From contig NZ_JAGHZZ010000013.1 of assembly GCF_017745095.1 (NCBI RefSeq), forward strand, positions 72,046 to 136,045: a DNA stretch of 64,000 nt. Reading direction: 5' to 3'. Shown here one piece after another: positions 47,135 through 56,961 of the stretch (position 1 is its first letter; each line of letters opens with the position of its first letter). The notes below the pieces were generated by a model. It searched no databases and was not told the DNA's origin. It was given only the letters and a program-made list of their open reading frames with translations. This stretch comes from Sporocytophaga sp. (GTDB lineage Bacteria > Bacteroidota > Bacteroidia > Cytophagales > Cytophagaceae). The position numbers were made by a program, and so were the translations under genes.

Positions 47135-47593
47135 CTAAATTTGATCAGAAGTATACTTTCTATATTCATTAAGTGAAATTTCCTTTAGCGGATTTCCACC
47201 GTCAATAAATAATTTTCCTTTCCCGGTTAATGCTTTAGCGATCCTGAGGAATGAATGCTTTTCAATTTCAGGATGTCTACCATCTAAAGCTCCAACTCTG
47301 ACTGCAATAGCAATATCGTATGGTTTCTCTTTTGGTTCTAATTCAAAATACTCTATAGCAACATGTTTGAATGAAAGTCTGCCTGCTTCAATTTCAGCCT
47401 CAGAATTAGCAATAGCTTGCTGAATGGCTTTGGCTAAGCGGTCAATAGCAAGAATGTGCCCTTCACCGATTAATCCAGATATTTCTCTTGCCATTGCCCC
47501 AGGCCCACAACCAATTTCCAGAACTCGCATGCCATTCTTTAATGGAAGAGCATTTACAATATCCAAAAGTCGTTTCGATAATTTGTTATGCAT
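47135..47593 (-). CDS. Class I SAM-dependent methyltransferase (short)
   Basis: A 152-aa protein with a compact Rossmann methyltransferase core: motif I VLEIGCGPGAMAREI near residue 24-38, motif II ILAIDRL near 47-53, and a conserved FKHVAIEYFELE acidic strand. The C-terminal half after GGNP is short for the family, so the protein is near the minimum size, but it ends in a plausible helix. Substrate unknown. Confidence 0.75.
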   Translation of the reverse strand: MHNKLSKRLLDIVNALPLKNGMRVLEIGCGPGAMAREISGLIGEGHILAIDRLAKAIQQAIANSEAEIEAGRLSFKHVAIEYFELEPKEKPYDIAIAVRVGALDGRHPEIEKHSFLRIAKALTGKGKLFIDGGNPLKEISLNEYRKYTSDQI

Positions 47594-47795
47594 TTGACTT
47601 GTATTTCAAGTTCAATTATATTCTCTTTCTTTTAAAGAATAAAAGATTAGAAAAGATATAGTAATTACTCTTCATCATTCCAGATCCTGTTATACTTTCT
47701 CTTTACTTAAATACAAACCAATTTATCCATTTATAACTTATGTTCAAATTGTTAAAAGACTTTTCATCTAGCTTTTACTAATTAGTATAAAAAAA

Positions 47796-47814
47796 AGCCA
47801 GCTAATTGCTGGCT
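47796..47814 (-). terminator. Rho-independent terminator of the T9SS cargo gene
   Basis: Stem AGCCAGC (47796-47802) and GCTGGCT (47808-47814). On the minus strand the stem is followed by a run of T residues, 31 bases after the stop codon. Confidence 0.8.
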
Positions 47815-47845
47815 AATTAATTACAGTTTCCGTCTGCCGAAGCCT

Positions 47846-48553
47846 TTAATAGTATGTTATTTGCGTAGAATATACATTTTCACCATCTGAAAGATGCAGA
47901 ATGTATACACCATTGTTCAGACTTTTAATTGGGGTAGATTCGTTCTTTTGGGTACTACCGTTAAGTATTAACACTCCCGATGCAGAATAAAGAGAATAAT
48001 GAAGTTTTGATTTATTTCCTGACCAGTCCCTAACTGTAAAAATTCGATTTTCCATATCCCAGTTCAATGTTGCTTTAGCAATCTGAGATGGCTTTGCAAT
48101 AGCAGTAGATACCTGAATAAATTCAGCAAAGTAATTATTGCTTTTATCACATTCATCATCAGAGTTAAGATAAACTTGAGGGAGAAGATATGGATAGCTA
48201 CTTTGAGGATTTTGAGGAAATGGGCTGGCTTCAAAGGTCCCATTATACGTTTCTCCCGGAGAAAGAATGTCAGTACTTTGAAAACTTGCGAATGCTCCTC
48301 CCGCAGGCGCGTCACTTCCTACCTGGTTATCGGTTGAAACATAGTTTTGGATCACTACCTGACCAAGAACAATGTCCTCTGTACCTATATTCTTAATATC
48401 ATAAGAATAGTAATAAGTACCATCTACAATTGAAGTAATGGTGATATTAGTAAAAACAATATCTTTTCCAGTGCAAGCATATGTCTTACTAATAATAGAA
48501 AACAATAGTAGCATTGCTAAAAATAGATTAAATGGACGTAGTAGATTTCTCAT
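47846..48553 (-). CDS. T9SS type A secreted protein with a CARDB-like domain
   Basis: A 235-aa secreted protein; ATG at 48553 gives the signal MRNLLRPFNLFLAMLLLFS, whereas the longest frame would hide it. Residues 25-150 form a beta sandwich (FTNITITSIVDGTYYYSYDIKNIGTED) like CARDB adhesion modules. From about residue 160, FTVRDWSGNKSKLHYSLYS and NNGVYILHLSDGENVYS form the T9SS sorting domain. A predicted surface protein of unknown target. Paired Cys C28 and CDK in the domain may form a disulfide. Confidence 0.7.
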   Translation of the reverse strand: MRNLLRPFNLFLAMLLLFSIISKTYACTGKDIVFTNITITSIVDGTYYYSYDIKNIGTEDIVLGQVVIQNYVSTDNQVGSDAPAGGAFASFQSTDILSPGETYNGTFEASPFPQNPQSSYPYLLPQVYLNSDDECDKSNNYFAEFIQVSTAIAKPSQIAKATLNWDMENRIFTVRDWSGNKSKLHYSLYSASGVLILNGSTQKNESTPIKSLNNGVYILHLSDGENVYSTQITYY

Positions 48554-49089
48554 AACAAACTGGTTTATAATCCAATTAAAACAATAATAGAACTCTGCCA
48601 GATTTAAACGTTGACCGCATGAGAATGTTCTTAAATTGATCCATACCATATCTGATTGTGATGTTAACTAAACAACTTTACACTATAGCTATGGTGAAAT
48701 AATAAAAAAGTCTATTGTTCAATTTGAATATGGATAGAAAATGGAACATTGGTATATCTAAAAGAAAAATATACCCACCTGTTGCTTTTTTTAAGGCAGC
48801 TGGCTGCCATTGGGCAGTGAAAGATACGAACAAGATTGAATAGAATTATTCAGAGCTACATAGTAAATTAGTTGTTTCGGCATAAGTTATTATCGTTCCC
48901 TTCTGAGTGATATTTTTTCAAATGGTAAAACATGTGAACCCTTGACTTGAGTAGCCTTCAAAATATTAGTCTATTTTACACTACATGCTTAAATTAAAAG
49001 TAAGCTTTGACTCCCGACTCATATGGCTGTCAAGTCTGCGACATACGGTGTAGATAGTTTCACTTTTTTTTAGTTTAACTAACATTATG
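48554..49089. other. Intergenic region
   Basis: 536 bases, AT-rich. A 37-codon plus-strand frame (48730-48843, start MDRKWNIGISKRK) is the only small candidate and has no supporting signal. Otherwise nothing is seen. Confidence 0.3.
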
Positions 49090-50055
49090 TTAACAACCAT
49101 AAGAAATCCAAACAAGGATGTATTTAGTCTCAAAAATATTTTTACCTTGGTATCTATCTACCCGAAAAAGAAAAGAGTCAAAATTATAGCCAAACAACTT
49201 TTTATTTTTTGTTAAAGTCGCTACTAAATCGTATTCTCTTGGAATTACAACAAGCGTATCTTTCAATCTATATTTACTTTTGATTCTTCTTATTTCATCC
49301 TGATAAAATCTTTTCTCATCACGAATTTGCTTTTGTGTATTTCTCTTTTTAACAGGAACAACTTTGCCATCTATTACTATTACCTCTTCCATATCTGCAG
49401 TATGTGGCAATGCTCTAAAAAAGTAATTCGCAGAGTCGTTAATTAGTATAAACTTGGTTTTTTCTCCGATTGCTTTAGAATTATTATAAAAATAATCAAC
49501 CCCTTCTCGAGAATGATTTCTATAGTCTATAATTTCATTTAAACTCGTAAGGTATCCCATAGAAATAACGAATCTATCATTTTTATTCTTGGGAATAATT
49601 TGAATCAAAGTGTTATTGATTCTTTCGTCCAGATCCTCGCTTAAAAATACGGTATCAATCTCCAAAATTAATGATTCTTTATACTCTGTATTCCCGCTTT
49701 CAATATTATATTCCGATTCTATATATCCAGAAGGTATATGAACATCTTCTCCTTTTGAATTTTGAATAGCAGAAGAACCAAATCCATGAAAAATTACACT
49801 AAAATTATTGTATCTAATTTTGGTTGCGTGTGTTAGGGTTAAATCTTCATGAAACACAGAATCATTAATTGAAATTACTGAATCACTATAATTCCCTTCC
49901 GATATCATAGTATCTACGACAGCTAACTCAACTTTCTCTACAATAGTATCTATTGATTGATTTATATTTATTTCCGATGTTCCCTCATTCTTCTCTGATA
50001 CACAGCTCTCAAAAAAGATCAATAAGATGATGTAAAAAATAACCCTAAACTCCAT
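49090..50055 (-). CDS. Lipoprotein of unknown family (321 aa)
   Basis: From the ATG at 50055, MEFRVIFYIILLIFFESC is a lipoprotein-like signal with a less usual lipobox FESC. The mature region is acidic, with repeats of DSVISINDSV and SLILEIDTVFLSED, then a C-terminal half with many Lys (RNTQKQIRDEKRFYQDEIRRIKSKY) and a final FETKYILVWISYGC with a last Cys. No family recognised. A longer frame starting at 50121 would give an implausible N-terminus. Confidence 0.55.
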   Translation of the reverse strand: MEFRVIFYIILLIFFESCVSEKNEGTSEININQSIDTIVEKVELAVVDTMISEGNYSDSVISINDSVFHEDLTLTHATKIRYNNFSVIFHGFGSSAIQNSKGEDVHIPSGYIESEYNIESGNTEYKESLILEIDTVFLSEDLDERINNTLIQIIPKNKNDRFVISMGYLTSLNEIIDYRNHSREGVDYFYNNSKAIGEKTKFILINDSANYFFRALPHTADMEEVIVIDGKVVPVKKRNTQKQIRDEKRFYQDEIRRIKSKYRLKDTLVVIPREYDLVATLTKNKKLFGYNFDSFLFRVDRYQGKNIFETKYILVWISYGC

Positions 50056-50414
50056 ACAAATTAGTTTTATAGAAATTCCATTATTAACTTTCAATAAAAA
50101 TAGAAACACTGTACTAATCACAACACATGCGCTTTATTTTTCATTTATATATACCAAATTATTTATTTCCACTCTATATTCAAAAGTCAAAAAAAGTTTT
50201 TATGCAGTCTATGCTATTGAACATACAAGTGCGTAGATTTGCTTTCCTCCAAGATTTCATCTTATGGAAACAAAAAACAAAACAGTAACACACTATGATT
50301 CACAGAGTTTATCTTTTTCAAATCTCTAAAATTGCCAGTATATAAACTTTTCTTTTTTGAAATGCGTATATTTCGGTCGGCTTTAAATTGATTTAATCAC
50401 AGTTCCCTTTAACT
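50056..50414. other. Intergenic region before the T9SS gene
   Basis: A divergent gap of 359 bases. TATATTTC near 50374 is one base off the -7 consensus, but the -33 spacing is wrong. No gene or repeat. Confidence 0.3.
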
Positions 50415-52214
50415 ATGAAAAAACTTTTACTAACCATTCTTTCTGCCCTATCTCTTTCTGCCGGCATCAACGCCCAAACAACAGACACCTATATTGTTGC
50501 AGACAACCCGGCGGCAATTTCATCCTGCGTTGATTCAGTTATCACTTTAGCAGATATTATACAAATAGCAGGAATACACGATCTCAATGATCCGAATGAC
50601 GATGTCAGCATGTACAAAATGTTCCGTCTACAGGGGGCTGTGATTACAACAGATGAGCTAACAAGTATTCATTACAGTGATTATTCAAGCGTGTTCGTTA
50701 AAAAAATGAATGCAACAAGCTCTCATCATGGAGGCATTCAAGTATATCTTTACTTGATCACTCCACCAACTTCTATATTCAGTGTGGATACCCTAAAATA
50801 TACAGTTGAGAAAGGAGCTACAATAAACTTCACTTCCGATTTCTTTGCAAAATTTACCTTCTTCAGCAGCGGCAAAGATCTCACCAGTCTTAACGAACGC
50901 ATTCTGTTCACGGACCAATCTATAGGAACAGAAGCTCCTATTGGTATTGGCTCCATGTGGTCAATTGTGGGTAGAGGAAAATATAAAATCAGGGTGCAGG
51001 TTGCTGTATGCAATCCTACAGATTATTATTATGACAGCATTTATGTAATAGTCGATGAATCTCCCTGTCTTAAACTGGAAATCAAAAATATGCCGTCTGT
51101 CTGCAGAGAGGATATATTGGACATTACACCTTACGTTTACCTGGATGATCATTTAGCTACCTCAGCAGATCTGTCACAGATGACCTTTATCAATAAAAGT
51201 TTATTAGGGGGACCAGGTGAAACCTTTGATCCCATAGCCATGGACATGACACAAATGGTAGATAAAACAAGCCGATATCCTATCCTTCAAATTGCCTATC
51301 AACCGAATGTCGCATTAGGTATGTGCACAAATTATAGCTACATGCCGACCTTAAAAGTGCCTACTAAATTAAGTACTTCGGATGTAGTCCTTACCAAAAA
51401 CAATTATGGTGCTGCTGTAAACTACACTCTCGACGGCGATTATTATGGATTCAATGATATGTTCAGTAAAGATGTATTTAAAAAATTATATATTGACAAT
51501 TTCACTTCGGTTCACGGTGGTACCAACTTAGACTTTTATTCAGATGAAGCATTGACCGTTCCAGTATCCGACAATAATTTAACACCAGGTACTTACTACA
51601 TTACCGCTACAAATCAGGATTGTTCCGATGACAGCACGTTATTTAAGGTAAATGTAAAAAATAAAGATTTCGATATCATTTGGCAGTCAGCACCTGCCAT
51701 CGGTAAAGGCTATTATACGTTTAATGCACCTGTTTATAGCGGAGCCACCTATGCTTGGTTTGCTTGGGGAGGTTCTATGATTTCAGGAAATAATACGAAC
51801 CAGCTAACTGTATATTTTTCTGAAACTGCTGCACCATCTGTCAATGTAAGCTGTACTATCACACTTCCAGCTGTACGTACAACTATAAATAGTAATGGCT
51901 TAAGCTCCGCAGTGTATATTACTTCTGACGAAAATGGTAACAAAGAAGAGATAAAACCCGGTATTACAACATCAGTGATTTCTAGTGTTTCAGGAAGTTC
52001 CCTGAAGGCTTATCCGAATCCTTCAGCAGAAACATTTGCATTATCTGGCTCTGGCTCTTATGACGTAAAAATCTATAATTCAGTTGGTCAATTAGTATTT
52101 ACTAATACATTATATAAAGCTGAGACGCCTATTACCGTTTTAAATAAAGGTTTGTATGTGGTACACGCAACACAAAATGGTATTTCTCAGATAGTGAAAG
52201 TTATTGTCGAATAA
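50415..52214 (+). CDS. T9SS type A secreted surface protein (599 aa)
   Basis: Signal peptide MKKLLLTILSALSLSAGINAQ, then a long low-complexity-free region of beta-sandwich domains with scattered Cys (SSCVD, SPCLKLE, SVCREDI, GMCTNYS, NQDCSDD, VSCTIT), which may form disulfides. The C-terminal 75 residues (LKAYPNPSAETFALSGSG, VYNSVGQLVF-type strand, KGLYVVHATQNGISQIVKV) are a T9SS type A sorting domain. No catalytic motif is visible; likely an adhesin or carbohydrate-binding surface protein. It is closed by a strong terminator. Confidence 0.7.
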   Translation: MKKLLLTILSALSLSAGINAQTTDTYIVADNPAAISSCVDSVITLADIIQIAGIHDLNDPNDDVSMYKMFRLQGAVITTDELTSIHYSDYSSVFVKKMNATSSHHGGIQVYLYLITPPTSIFSVDTLKYTVEKGATINFTSDFFAKFTFFSSGKDLTSLNERILFTDQSIGTEAPIGIGSMWSIVGRGKYKIRVQVAVCNPTDYYYDSIYVIVDESPCLKLEIKNMPSVCREDILDITPYVYLDDHLATSADLSQMTFINKSLLGGPGETFDPIAMDMTQMVDKTSRYPILQIAYQPNVALGMCTNYSYMPTLKVPTKLSTSDVVLTKNNYGAAVNYTLDGDYYGFNDMFSKDVFKKLYIDNFTSVHGGTNLDFYSDEALTVPVSDNNLTPGTYYITATNQDCSDDSTLFKVNVKNKDFDIIWQSAPAIGKGYYTFNAPVYSGATYAWFAWGGSMISGNNTNQLTVYFSETAAPSVNVSCTITLPAVRTTINSNGLSSAVYITSDENGNKEEIKPGITTSVISSVSGSSLKAYPNPSAETFALSGSGSYDVKIYNSVGQLVFTNTLYKAETPITVLNKGLYVVHATQNGISQIVKVIVE

Positions 52215-52258
52215 CGGGTAAATCATAACTGATCAATATAATAATTGATCTACCTTAC

Positions 52259-52294
52259 AAAAAAGATCTGAATATGAGTATTCAGATCTTTTTT
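52259..52294 (+). terminator. 16-bp perfect hairpin terminator
   Basis: Arms 52259-52274 and 52279-52294 (AAAAAAGATCTGAATA and its complement) with loop TGAG. A second, smaller GATCAAT/ATTGATC pair lies just before at 52231-52250. Confidence 0.88.
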
Positions 52295-52323
52295 GTTATT
52301 GAATTATAAAAATTTTAACTTCT

Positions 52324-52392
52324 TCAGCCGCCATAGTGACTAGAACATGAATCAATGCCATTCATATCTGCAAGCTCTGAAATTCCAATCAT
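52324..52392 (-). CDS. Candidate micropeptide (22 aa)
   Basis: An ATG at 52392 opens a 22-codon frame MIGISELADMNGIDSCSSHYGG ending TGA. The short acidic leader-like start, the MNG and the C-terminal Cys, Ser, His and GG give it the look of a natural-product precursor tail, but there is no modifying enzyme in the window. It follows the 30-codon frame after six bases. Low confidence. Confidence 0.25.
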   Translation of the reverse strand: MIGISELADMNGIDSCSSHYGG

Positions 52393-52398
52393 TTTTTT

Positions 52399-52491
52399 TT
52401 ATTCATTTATCAGAATATTATGTTCTTTAGCATTTCTGTTAATTAATTCCATTTTATCTAGTTCCTTTAATTTCTTGATCATATAGTCCAT
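52399..52491 (-). CDS. Candidate micropeptide (30 aa)
   Basis: An ATG at 52491 opens a 30-codon frame (MDYMIKKLKELDKMELI then NRNAKEHNILINE), mostly helical and charged. It lies 178 bases after the DUF4157 gene end on the same strand and six bases before the 22-codon frame. Could be a leader peptide, a regulatory ORF or random. Low confidence. Confidence 0.25.
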   Translation of the reverse strand: MDYMIKKLKELDKMELINRNAKEHNILINE

Positions 52492-52668
52492 TATCAGCTT
52501 ACTATCTTTTATTTATTCAGACTTGGTTATACTCCTTTTAATCATTTGACTAAAAATCTGATATTCTCCGTCCTGAGAAAAAAATTTGATTTGGGTGATT
52601 ATATTAATTTCATAAATTTCATATTCTTCAATCTTAAAAAGAGGGATTACGATGAATACGCTTCAAGG

Positions 52669-55600
52669 CTAAAGTTCATTTTGCCGTTTACCTTCACTTT
52701 CCTTAGCTGCTTTACGCAAATCTCTTCTCATTTTTTTAACCAATAAAGGTTCTGTATTTCTCGACAAAGAACGACTAGCTGATTTAAGATTGGCAAATTC
52801 CATTTCCATCTTTTTATCACCCTTAAAACTATTATGCATTATATATTGACAACGTCCCATTGTGCTAATGTCCAGACCAAGTTGATCGTGCTTAGTACCA
52901 CTTTTGGCCAGACATAAAAATGGTACAATATTTTTTTGGTCCCGATCAACTGTCTGATCTTGAAATAGAGCAACCAATTCCTTGACCTGAGCTTCCGTAC
53001 TAGAGGTAATATCAACAACAATCATCCTAAGTTCATCATACTTCTTCATCGTTTGATGATATAGGTTTTCACCAGAGTCAAATTGATCTTCTGACGTCAT
53101 ACAAGGATTAACATCAACAAAAGCAACCTCTACATTGGCCTCGAGTTTTGCCCTTACTCCTTTATCCATCGCCTCGAACCCGATAGATTTAAAGGCCTCC
53201 AATATGGATCTGGCCACAAATCTTGCAGGATCCCCTTCATGATTGTTCAGTTCAAGTTCTGCAAGTATCTCCTTCAAATCCGAAACCGCCAAATCCAATG
53301 CATTAGGTGGATCCAAAGTCTCCCCTTTTTCGTTTGCCTCCCTACATATCATATACCTATCCATCACATCTTTAATATCACTCAACACTTTCTCCAATTT
53401 AATTCCTTCGTCATTGTATAAATTTCTTAAAAATTCATCTCGTTCCTTCATTTCCTTTTCTACCTCTAATACTTCCAGATCGTACTTTTTCCGCACCTTG
53501 TCACATTCAGCTTCAACCAGGTCAGCCTGAATATTACGTCTCCGCATCATTTCACCTTGTAAATCAAGCTCTGATTCGGCTTCTTTCCGCCTTTGCTTTT
53601 CTTCATTAAGTGCATTGATAAATTTCTGAAATTCTCCCTGAAGCTCTTGAACTTCTTCCTCTTCACTATTTTTCAACCTCCTTATTTGGTCATGCAAAGG
53701 TTCTAATTGGGTACGAATTTCCTCCTCTTTTACCTGATCAAAGTTTTTCATGGCTTTATCTCTAAAAGCGGGAGAAACTAATGGATACCTAACACCTAAG
53801 CGTTCTATGTAATCCAATTTGAATGTACGTTTCCATGAACCATCAATCTCAAAATAGCTAAATGGAGCAGTATCGTAAACGATTGATTTATCGTCGTGGG
53901 TTGTAGAATAAGCTGCAACAGGAAGAAACAATGCACTCATTCCCGAAGGCACCCTACTAGGGTCTCGATCTTCTTCATCGCTGGACTCGTCCATACCTAC
54001 AACATTCTTACTATCATCATAAGTAGAACGTACACTTTTATCCATAAGGCTTTGAAGTTTCTCTCCCGGGTCTTTGGTTTTCCAATCAACCTCTTCATGC
54101 TCTACCTCATTCCCCGAAATTTTAAGATACGACTCATAGAAGGCCTGTAAACGTTTATACAGCTCAATCGATTCCGGATTTACCTCTTGATGATCAAATT
54201 GATGCTTCGGCAATTGATGTATTTTAGACACAACATCCTCACCCTTTTTGTTTCCAAATATTTCGTTGAGCTCGCTTTTATTAATTGAACTTTTGCCATC
54301 TTCAGAAAGCAATTTTTCTGTTATCAATTTATGTCCTGCACCTAACACAGACCCTTGGTTAAATTTATTCATGACCACTTCTGCCGGATCGGTGTCAGTT
54401 GAGTTTCCAGGGATACTTTTATATCCTGTATACGAACTCATATCTGCATCCGCATTTTTAATTCCCTGGATTACCGCATTGCACCAGTGATCCGAAGGTG
54501 TGACACCCAATGAAAGACGAACCCCACTATGGACATCTGTAATTGTTGGAGTCATGAAACCAAAGCTCTGTCTTCGCTCAAACAATGGACGAGCACTTGC
54601 TCTAACCAAGGAAGCATTAATATGCCCTGCAATCAGATGCGTCATGAATTCAGGAATATTATCCTTGGATTGAGCTACAGTTTCCATTAACTTGTCTTCA
54701 AATAAAACTACAACGCAAGGATACTCTGCGTCTAATTGGGCCTGTGGCACTTTCAAATTTGTACAGGAACCAAAATTTTCAACTATATACTTCACATACT
54801 TGAGCTTATGCTTAAGTATGTCATCCCTCAAACCTTCGAATTCCGAAGAGCTGGTCTTCTTTCTACCTCTCCTTAATTCTTTTTGAACCATAACATTATC
54901 CGACATCATCTTCGCTCCCCCGACATTGTATACCTTAGCATTTTCCTCTAAAAAATGTTGAGTCCTTTCGGTAAACGAATTGACTTCCCCTTTACCAATG
55001 TTCATTTTGTGCACCTCCTGACTTCGCATATAATAGCCTTCACTTTTATCACTTCTGGATGCAACATTAACTGTTCCTACATCATCCAGCAGATTTCTGG
55101 ATACTTTGGACTTAGAGTCTACCAACTTCAATTCTTTGAACTGCTCCTTTATTGCCGATTTCCAGTTTGGATAACTATTTAGGCTCGTGGAAATCTTACC
55201 ATGTAAAACATGTAACTCATCCCAATTTATGGCATCAGGAACTTCAATCTTCCTTAAAAGATTTTCCAGATCAGATTTCACATCCATAATTTTGGGCAAT
55301 GGGAACATCTTAGAGCAGTGTAAAACTACCTGACCACATAACTTCTCTATCAATATGCGATAATCAGCTATTCGAAAAACAGAAGGAATTGCCACTCTCT
55401 CAGTGTCTTCTTTAGGCAAACCTTTCATGTACTTTTTCAGGTTTAGTAATTTGTTCTTACCTCCTGAAATTGTATATCCATTTAACCATTTCTTATAGTT
55501 ATTATATTTTTCATCGGATAAGTGCGCCTCTTTTTCTTTTTCCTTTAGCTTTGCAAAATAGTCATCATAATACGAAAGATTGTCAGTTATTTTCTCTTGA

Positions 55601-56376
55601 AATATCTTCAGTTCCGTTCCTGTACACAATACGGAACTTTCAATTTCCTTTATTTGTTCTTTAGTTGATTCATAATCTTCCTGAATTTCACGAGCTGTAG
55701 TTTTGAGTTTTTCTAATTCTAATCTTTCGGATCCTGTTAATTCTCTTCTTTGAACGATACCGCTCGTCGTATTGCTTTGATTCAGGTCTTTTCGCTGTAT
55801 GAAATTCTCGCCAGAACTCTTTCCATCAGACGCGTATGTGAGCGCTTTATTCCCCATTTGATCGGCCTCATTCTCCAGTCCTTTATCATCATTAATCTCA
55901 ATAACGTCTGATTTCAATTGAGTTGTTGAATGCACACGCCCTTGCTTCTGTTGCACTACATGCCATGCTTCATGAGGCAAATGTTTTTCCTGCCCTGGAC
56001 CTAAATGAATATCTGTTCCTTGTGCATAAGCATGTGCATTTAACTGGGAGGGTTTATCAGAGTTATGATGCACTTTTACATCGTCCATTGAATACCCAGA
56101 AAGATTCTCTATTCCCGATTTTAGATTGTCGGGCATATTTGTTTTATTTTCCTTCGACGATTGTCCTTCTTTCTTTTGAACATTATCATCCTTCTTCAAC
56201 TGCACGCTTCCATGAAAATTATACATTGATTGCATCACAGAATTACCATATCCATTATTCTGCATATGCTCCAGACCAGATAAGGCCGCTTTTCCATAAA
56301 TTGAGGAATTATGAGAAACCTGGGAAGTGCGATTATTTTTGCTTGATACAGTGGAGTGTGTATTTTCCGTTGCCAT
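52669..56376 (-). CDS. Large DUF4157-domain polymorphic protein (1235 aa)
   Basis: The N-terminal 50 residues are Ser/Asn/Thr-rich. Residues about 83-175 hold DUF4157: NLSGYSMDDVKVHHNSDKPS, GTDIHLGPGQEK, HEAWHVVQQKQGRV with HEAWH at 135-139, and LENEADQMG. It is a putative zinc-binding HExxH module common at the start of eCIS-associated or toxin-like proteins. The middle (about 300-850) is of no family I recognise. Residues about 870-1000 form a long charged coiled coil. The last 180 have an alpha/beta look (VAFVDVNPCM, MIVVDITSSTEAQVKEL, LCLAKSGTKHDQLGLDI). No secretion system genes are in the window. Likely a large effector or toxin; the target is unknown. Confidence 0.7.
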   Translation of the reverse strand: MATENTHSTVSSKNNRTSQVSHNSSIYGKAALSGLEHMQNNGYGNSVMQSMYNFHGSVQLKKDDNVQKKEGQSSKENKTNMPDNLKSGIENLSGYSMDDVKVHHNSDKPSQLNAHAYAQGTDIHLGPGQEKHLPHEAWHVVQQKQGRVHSTTQLKSDVIEINDDKGLENEADQMGNKALTYASDGKSSGENFIQRKDLNQSNTTSGIVQRRELTGSERLELEKLKTTAREIQEDYESTKEQIKEIESSVLCTGTELKIFQEKITDNLSYYDDYFAKLKEKEKEAHLSDEKYNNYKKWLNGYTISGGKNKLLNLKKYMKGLPKEDTERVAIPSVFRIADYRILIEKLCGQVVLHCSKMFPLPKIMDVKSDLENLLRKIEVPDAINWDELHVLHGKISTSLNSYPNWKSAIKEQFKELKLVDSKSKVSRNLLDDVGTVNVASRSDKSEGYYMRSQEVHKMNIGKGEVNSFTERTQHFLEENAKVYNVGGAKMMSDNVMVQKELRRGRKKTSSSEFEGLRDDILKHKLKYVKYIVENFGSCTNLKVPQAQLDAEYPCVVVLFEDKLMETVAQSKDNIPEFMTHLIAGHINASLVRASARPLFERRQSFGFMTPTITDVHSGVRLSLGVTPSDHWCNAVIQGIKNADADMSSYTGYKSIPGNSTDTDPAEVVMNKFNQGSVLGAGHKLITEKLLSEDGKSSINKSELNEIFGNKKGEDVVSKIHQLPKHQFDHQEVNPESIELYKRLQAFYESYLKISGNEVEHEEVDWKTKDPGEKLQSLMDKSVRSTYDDSKNVVGMDESSDEEDRDPSRVPSGMSALFLPVAAYSTTHDDKSIVYDTAPFSYFEIDGSWKRTFKLDYIERLGVRYPLVSPAFRDKAMKNFDQVKEEEIRTQLEPLHDQIRRLKNSEEEEVQELQGEFQKFINALNEEKQRRKEAESELDLQGEMMRRRNIQADLVEAECDKVRKKYDLEVLEVEKEMKERDEFLRNLYNDEGIKLEKVLSDIKDVMDRYMICREANEKGETLDPPNALDLAVSDLKEILAELELNNHEGDPARFVARSILEAFKSIGFEAMDKGVRAKLEANVEVAFVDVNPCMTSEDQFDSGENLYHQTMKKYDELRMIVVDITSSTEAQVKELVALFQDQTVDRDQKNIVPFLCLAKSGTKHDQLGLDISTMGRCQYIMHNSFKGDKKMEMEFANLKSASRSLSRNTEPLLVKKMRRDLRKAAKESEGKRQNEL

Positions 56377-56666
56377 ATAGTTGAGAGAAGTTATTTATTG
56401 TCGCCAAGGAATCTTGAAAACTAATAACTCTCAATATAAGGATTTACTCAGATATACAAATATTTAACACCAGAACAAATTATTTAAAAATTGCTATTCC
56501 TTGATCAGAATGTTTATATAAATTAATCAAATCTTCAAACTGCTTATAAAAAATAAGATAAAGATGATTTATACTTGAGTTGAGGATTTGTAAAAGATAA
56601 TATCTCGTGTTTTATGTCCTGTCATCGTGTAAGGCAAGGAGTAGGAGATTATTTAGCGTTAAGCAA

Positions 56667-56927
56667 CTAACTTACTTGCCAAATTGTATACCTTCTATCA
56701 TAAGTTTTACCGCAATTTGGACAGGTCAGATTTGGAAATTTACGGACTCTTTTTCTCGCCTCTTGTTCATTGAGATTATCTAATCCAAGATAAATATCAC
56801 TTACCCCCGGAGTTGCGGATATCTTCGTTCTATTCCCACAATTATCACAGATTATGTGAAGAAGTTTTGACTTAATCTGACAGTTTGGGATTAAATTAAT
56901 AGTGCGAAAATTAATCTTAACCTCCAA
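56667..56927 (-). CDS. Small zinc-ribbon-like protein (86 aa), 5' end uncertain
   Basis: The product contains two CxxC knuckles, LLHIICDNCGN and LTCPNCGKTY, so it probably binds one zinc. No in-frame ATG precedes the first Cys pair; the longest frame uses TTG at 56927, and the 5' end lies in the inverted repeat at 56857-56956. The original start may have been lost or may lie just before SKLLHI. Function unknown. Doubtful as an intact gene, convincing as a real zinc-ribbon core. Confidence 0.45.
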   Translation of the reverse strand: MEVKINFRTINLIPNCQIKSKLLHIICDNCGNRTKISATPGVSDIYLGLDNLNEQEARKRVRKFPNLTCPNCGKTYDRRYTIWQVS

Positions 56928-56956
56928 ACAAGTCAGATTAAGTCAAAACTTCTTCA
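56857..56956. repeat. Inverted repeat (25 bp perfect, 32-33 bp overall)
   Basis: Left arm 56857-56888 and right arm 56924-56956 are complementary over 25 perfect bases (GTCAGATTAAGTCAAAACTT and onward) plus an outer six, with 35 bases between. The left arm lies inside the zinc-ribbon gene; the right arm follows a small coding-looking remnant. A long stable hairpin or a remnant of a rearrangement. Confidence 0.7.
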
Positions 56957-56961
56957 TTTAA

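Noticed and set aside
48730..48843. 37-codon ORF (MDRKWNIGISKRK) in a gap
   Set aside because: No ribosome signal, no recognised family and chance length in AT-rich DNA; left only as a note.
52546..52746. 66-codon ORF opposite the end of the DUF4157 gene
   Set aside because: Overlaps the antisense of a clear gene and has no family features.
56450..56640. Fragment MTGHKTRDIIFY on the minus strand, like the end of a tyrosine recombinase
   Set aside because: Only about a dozen residues match and there is no catalytic Arg or intact frame; could be chance.
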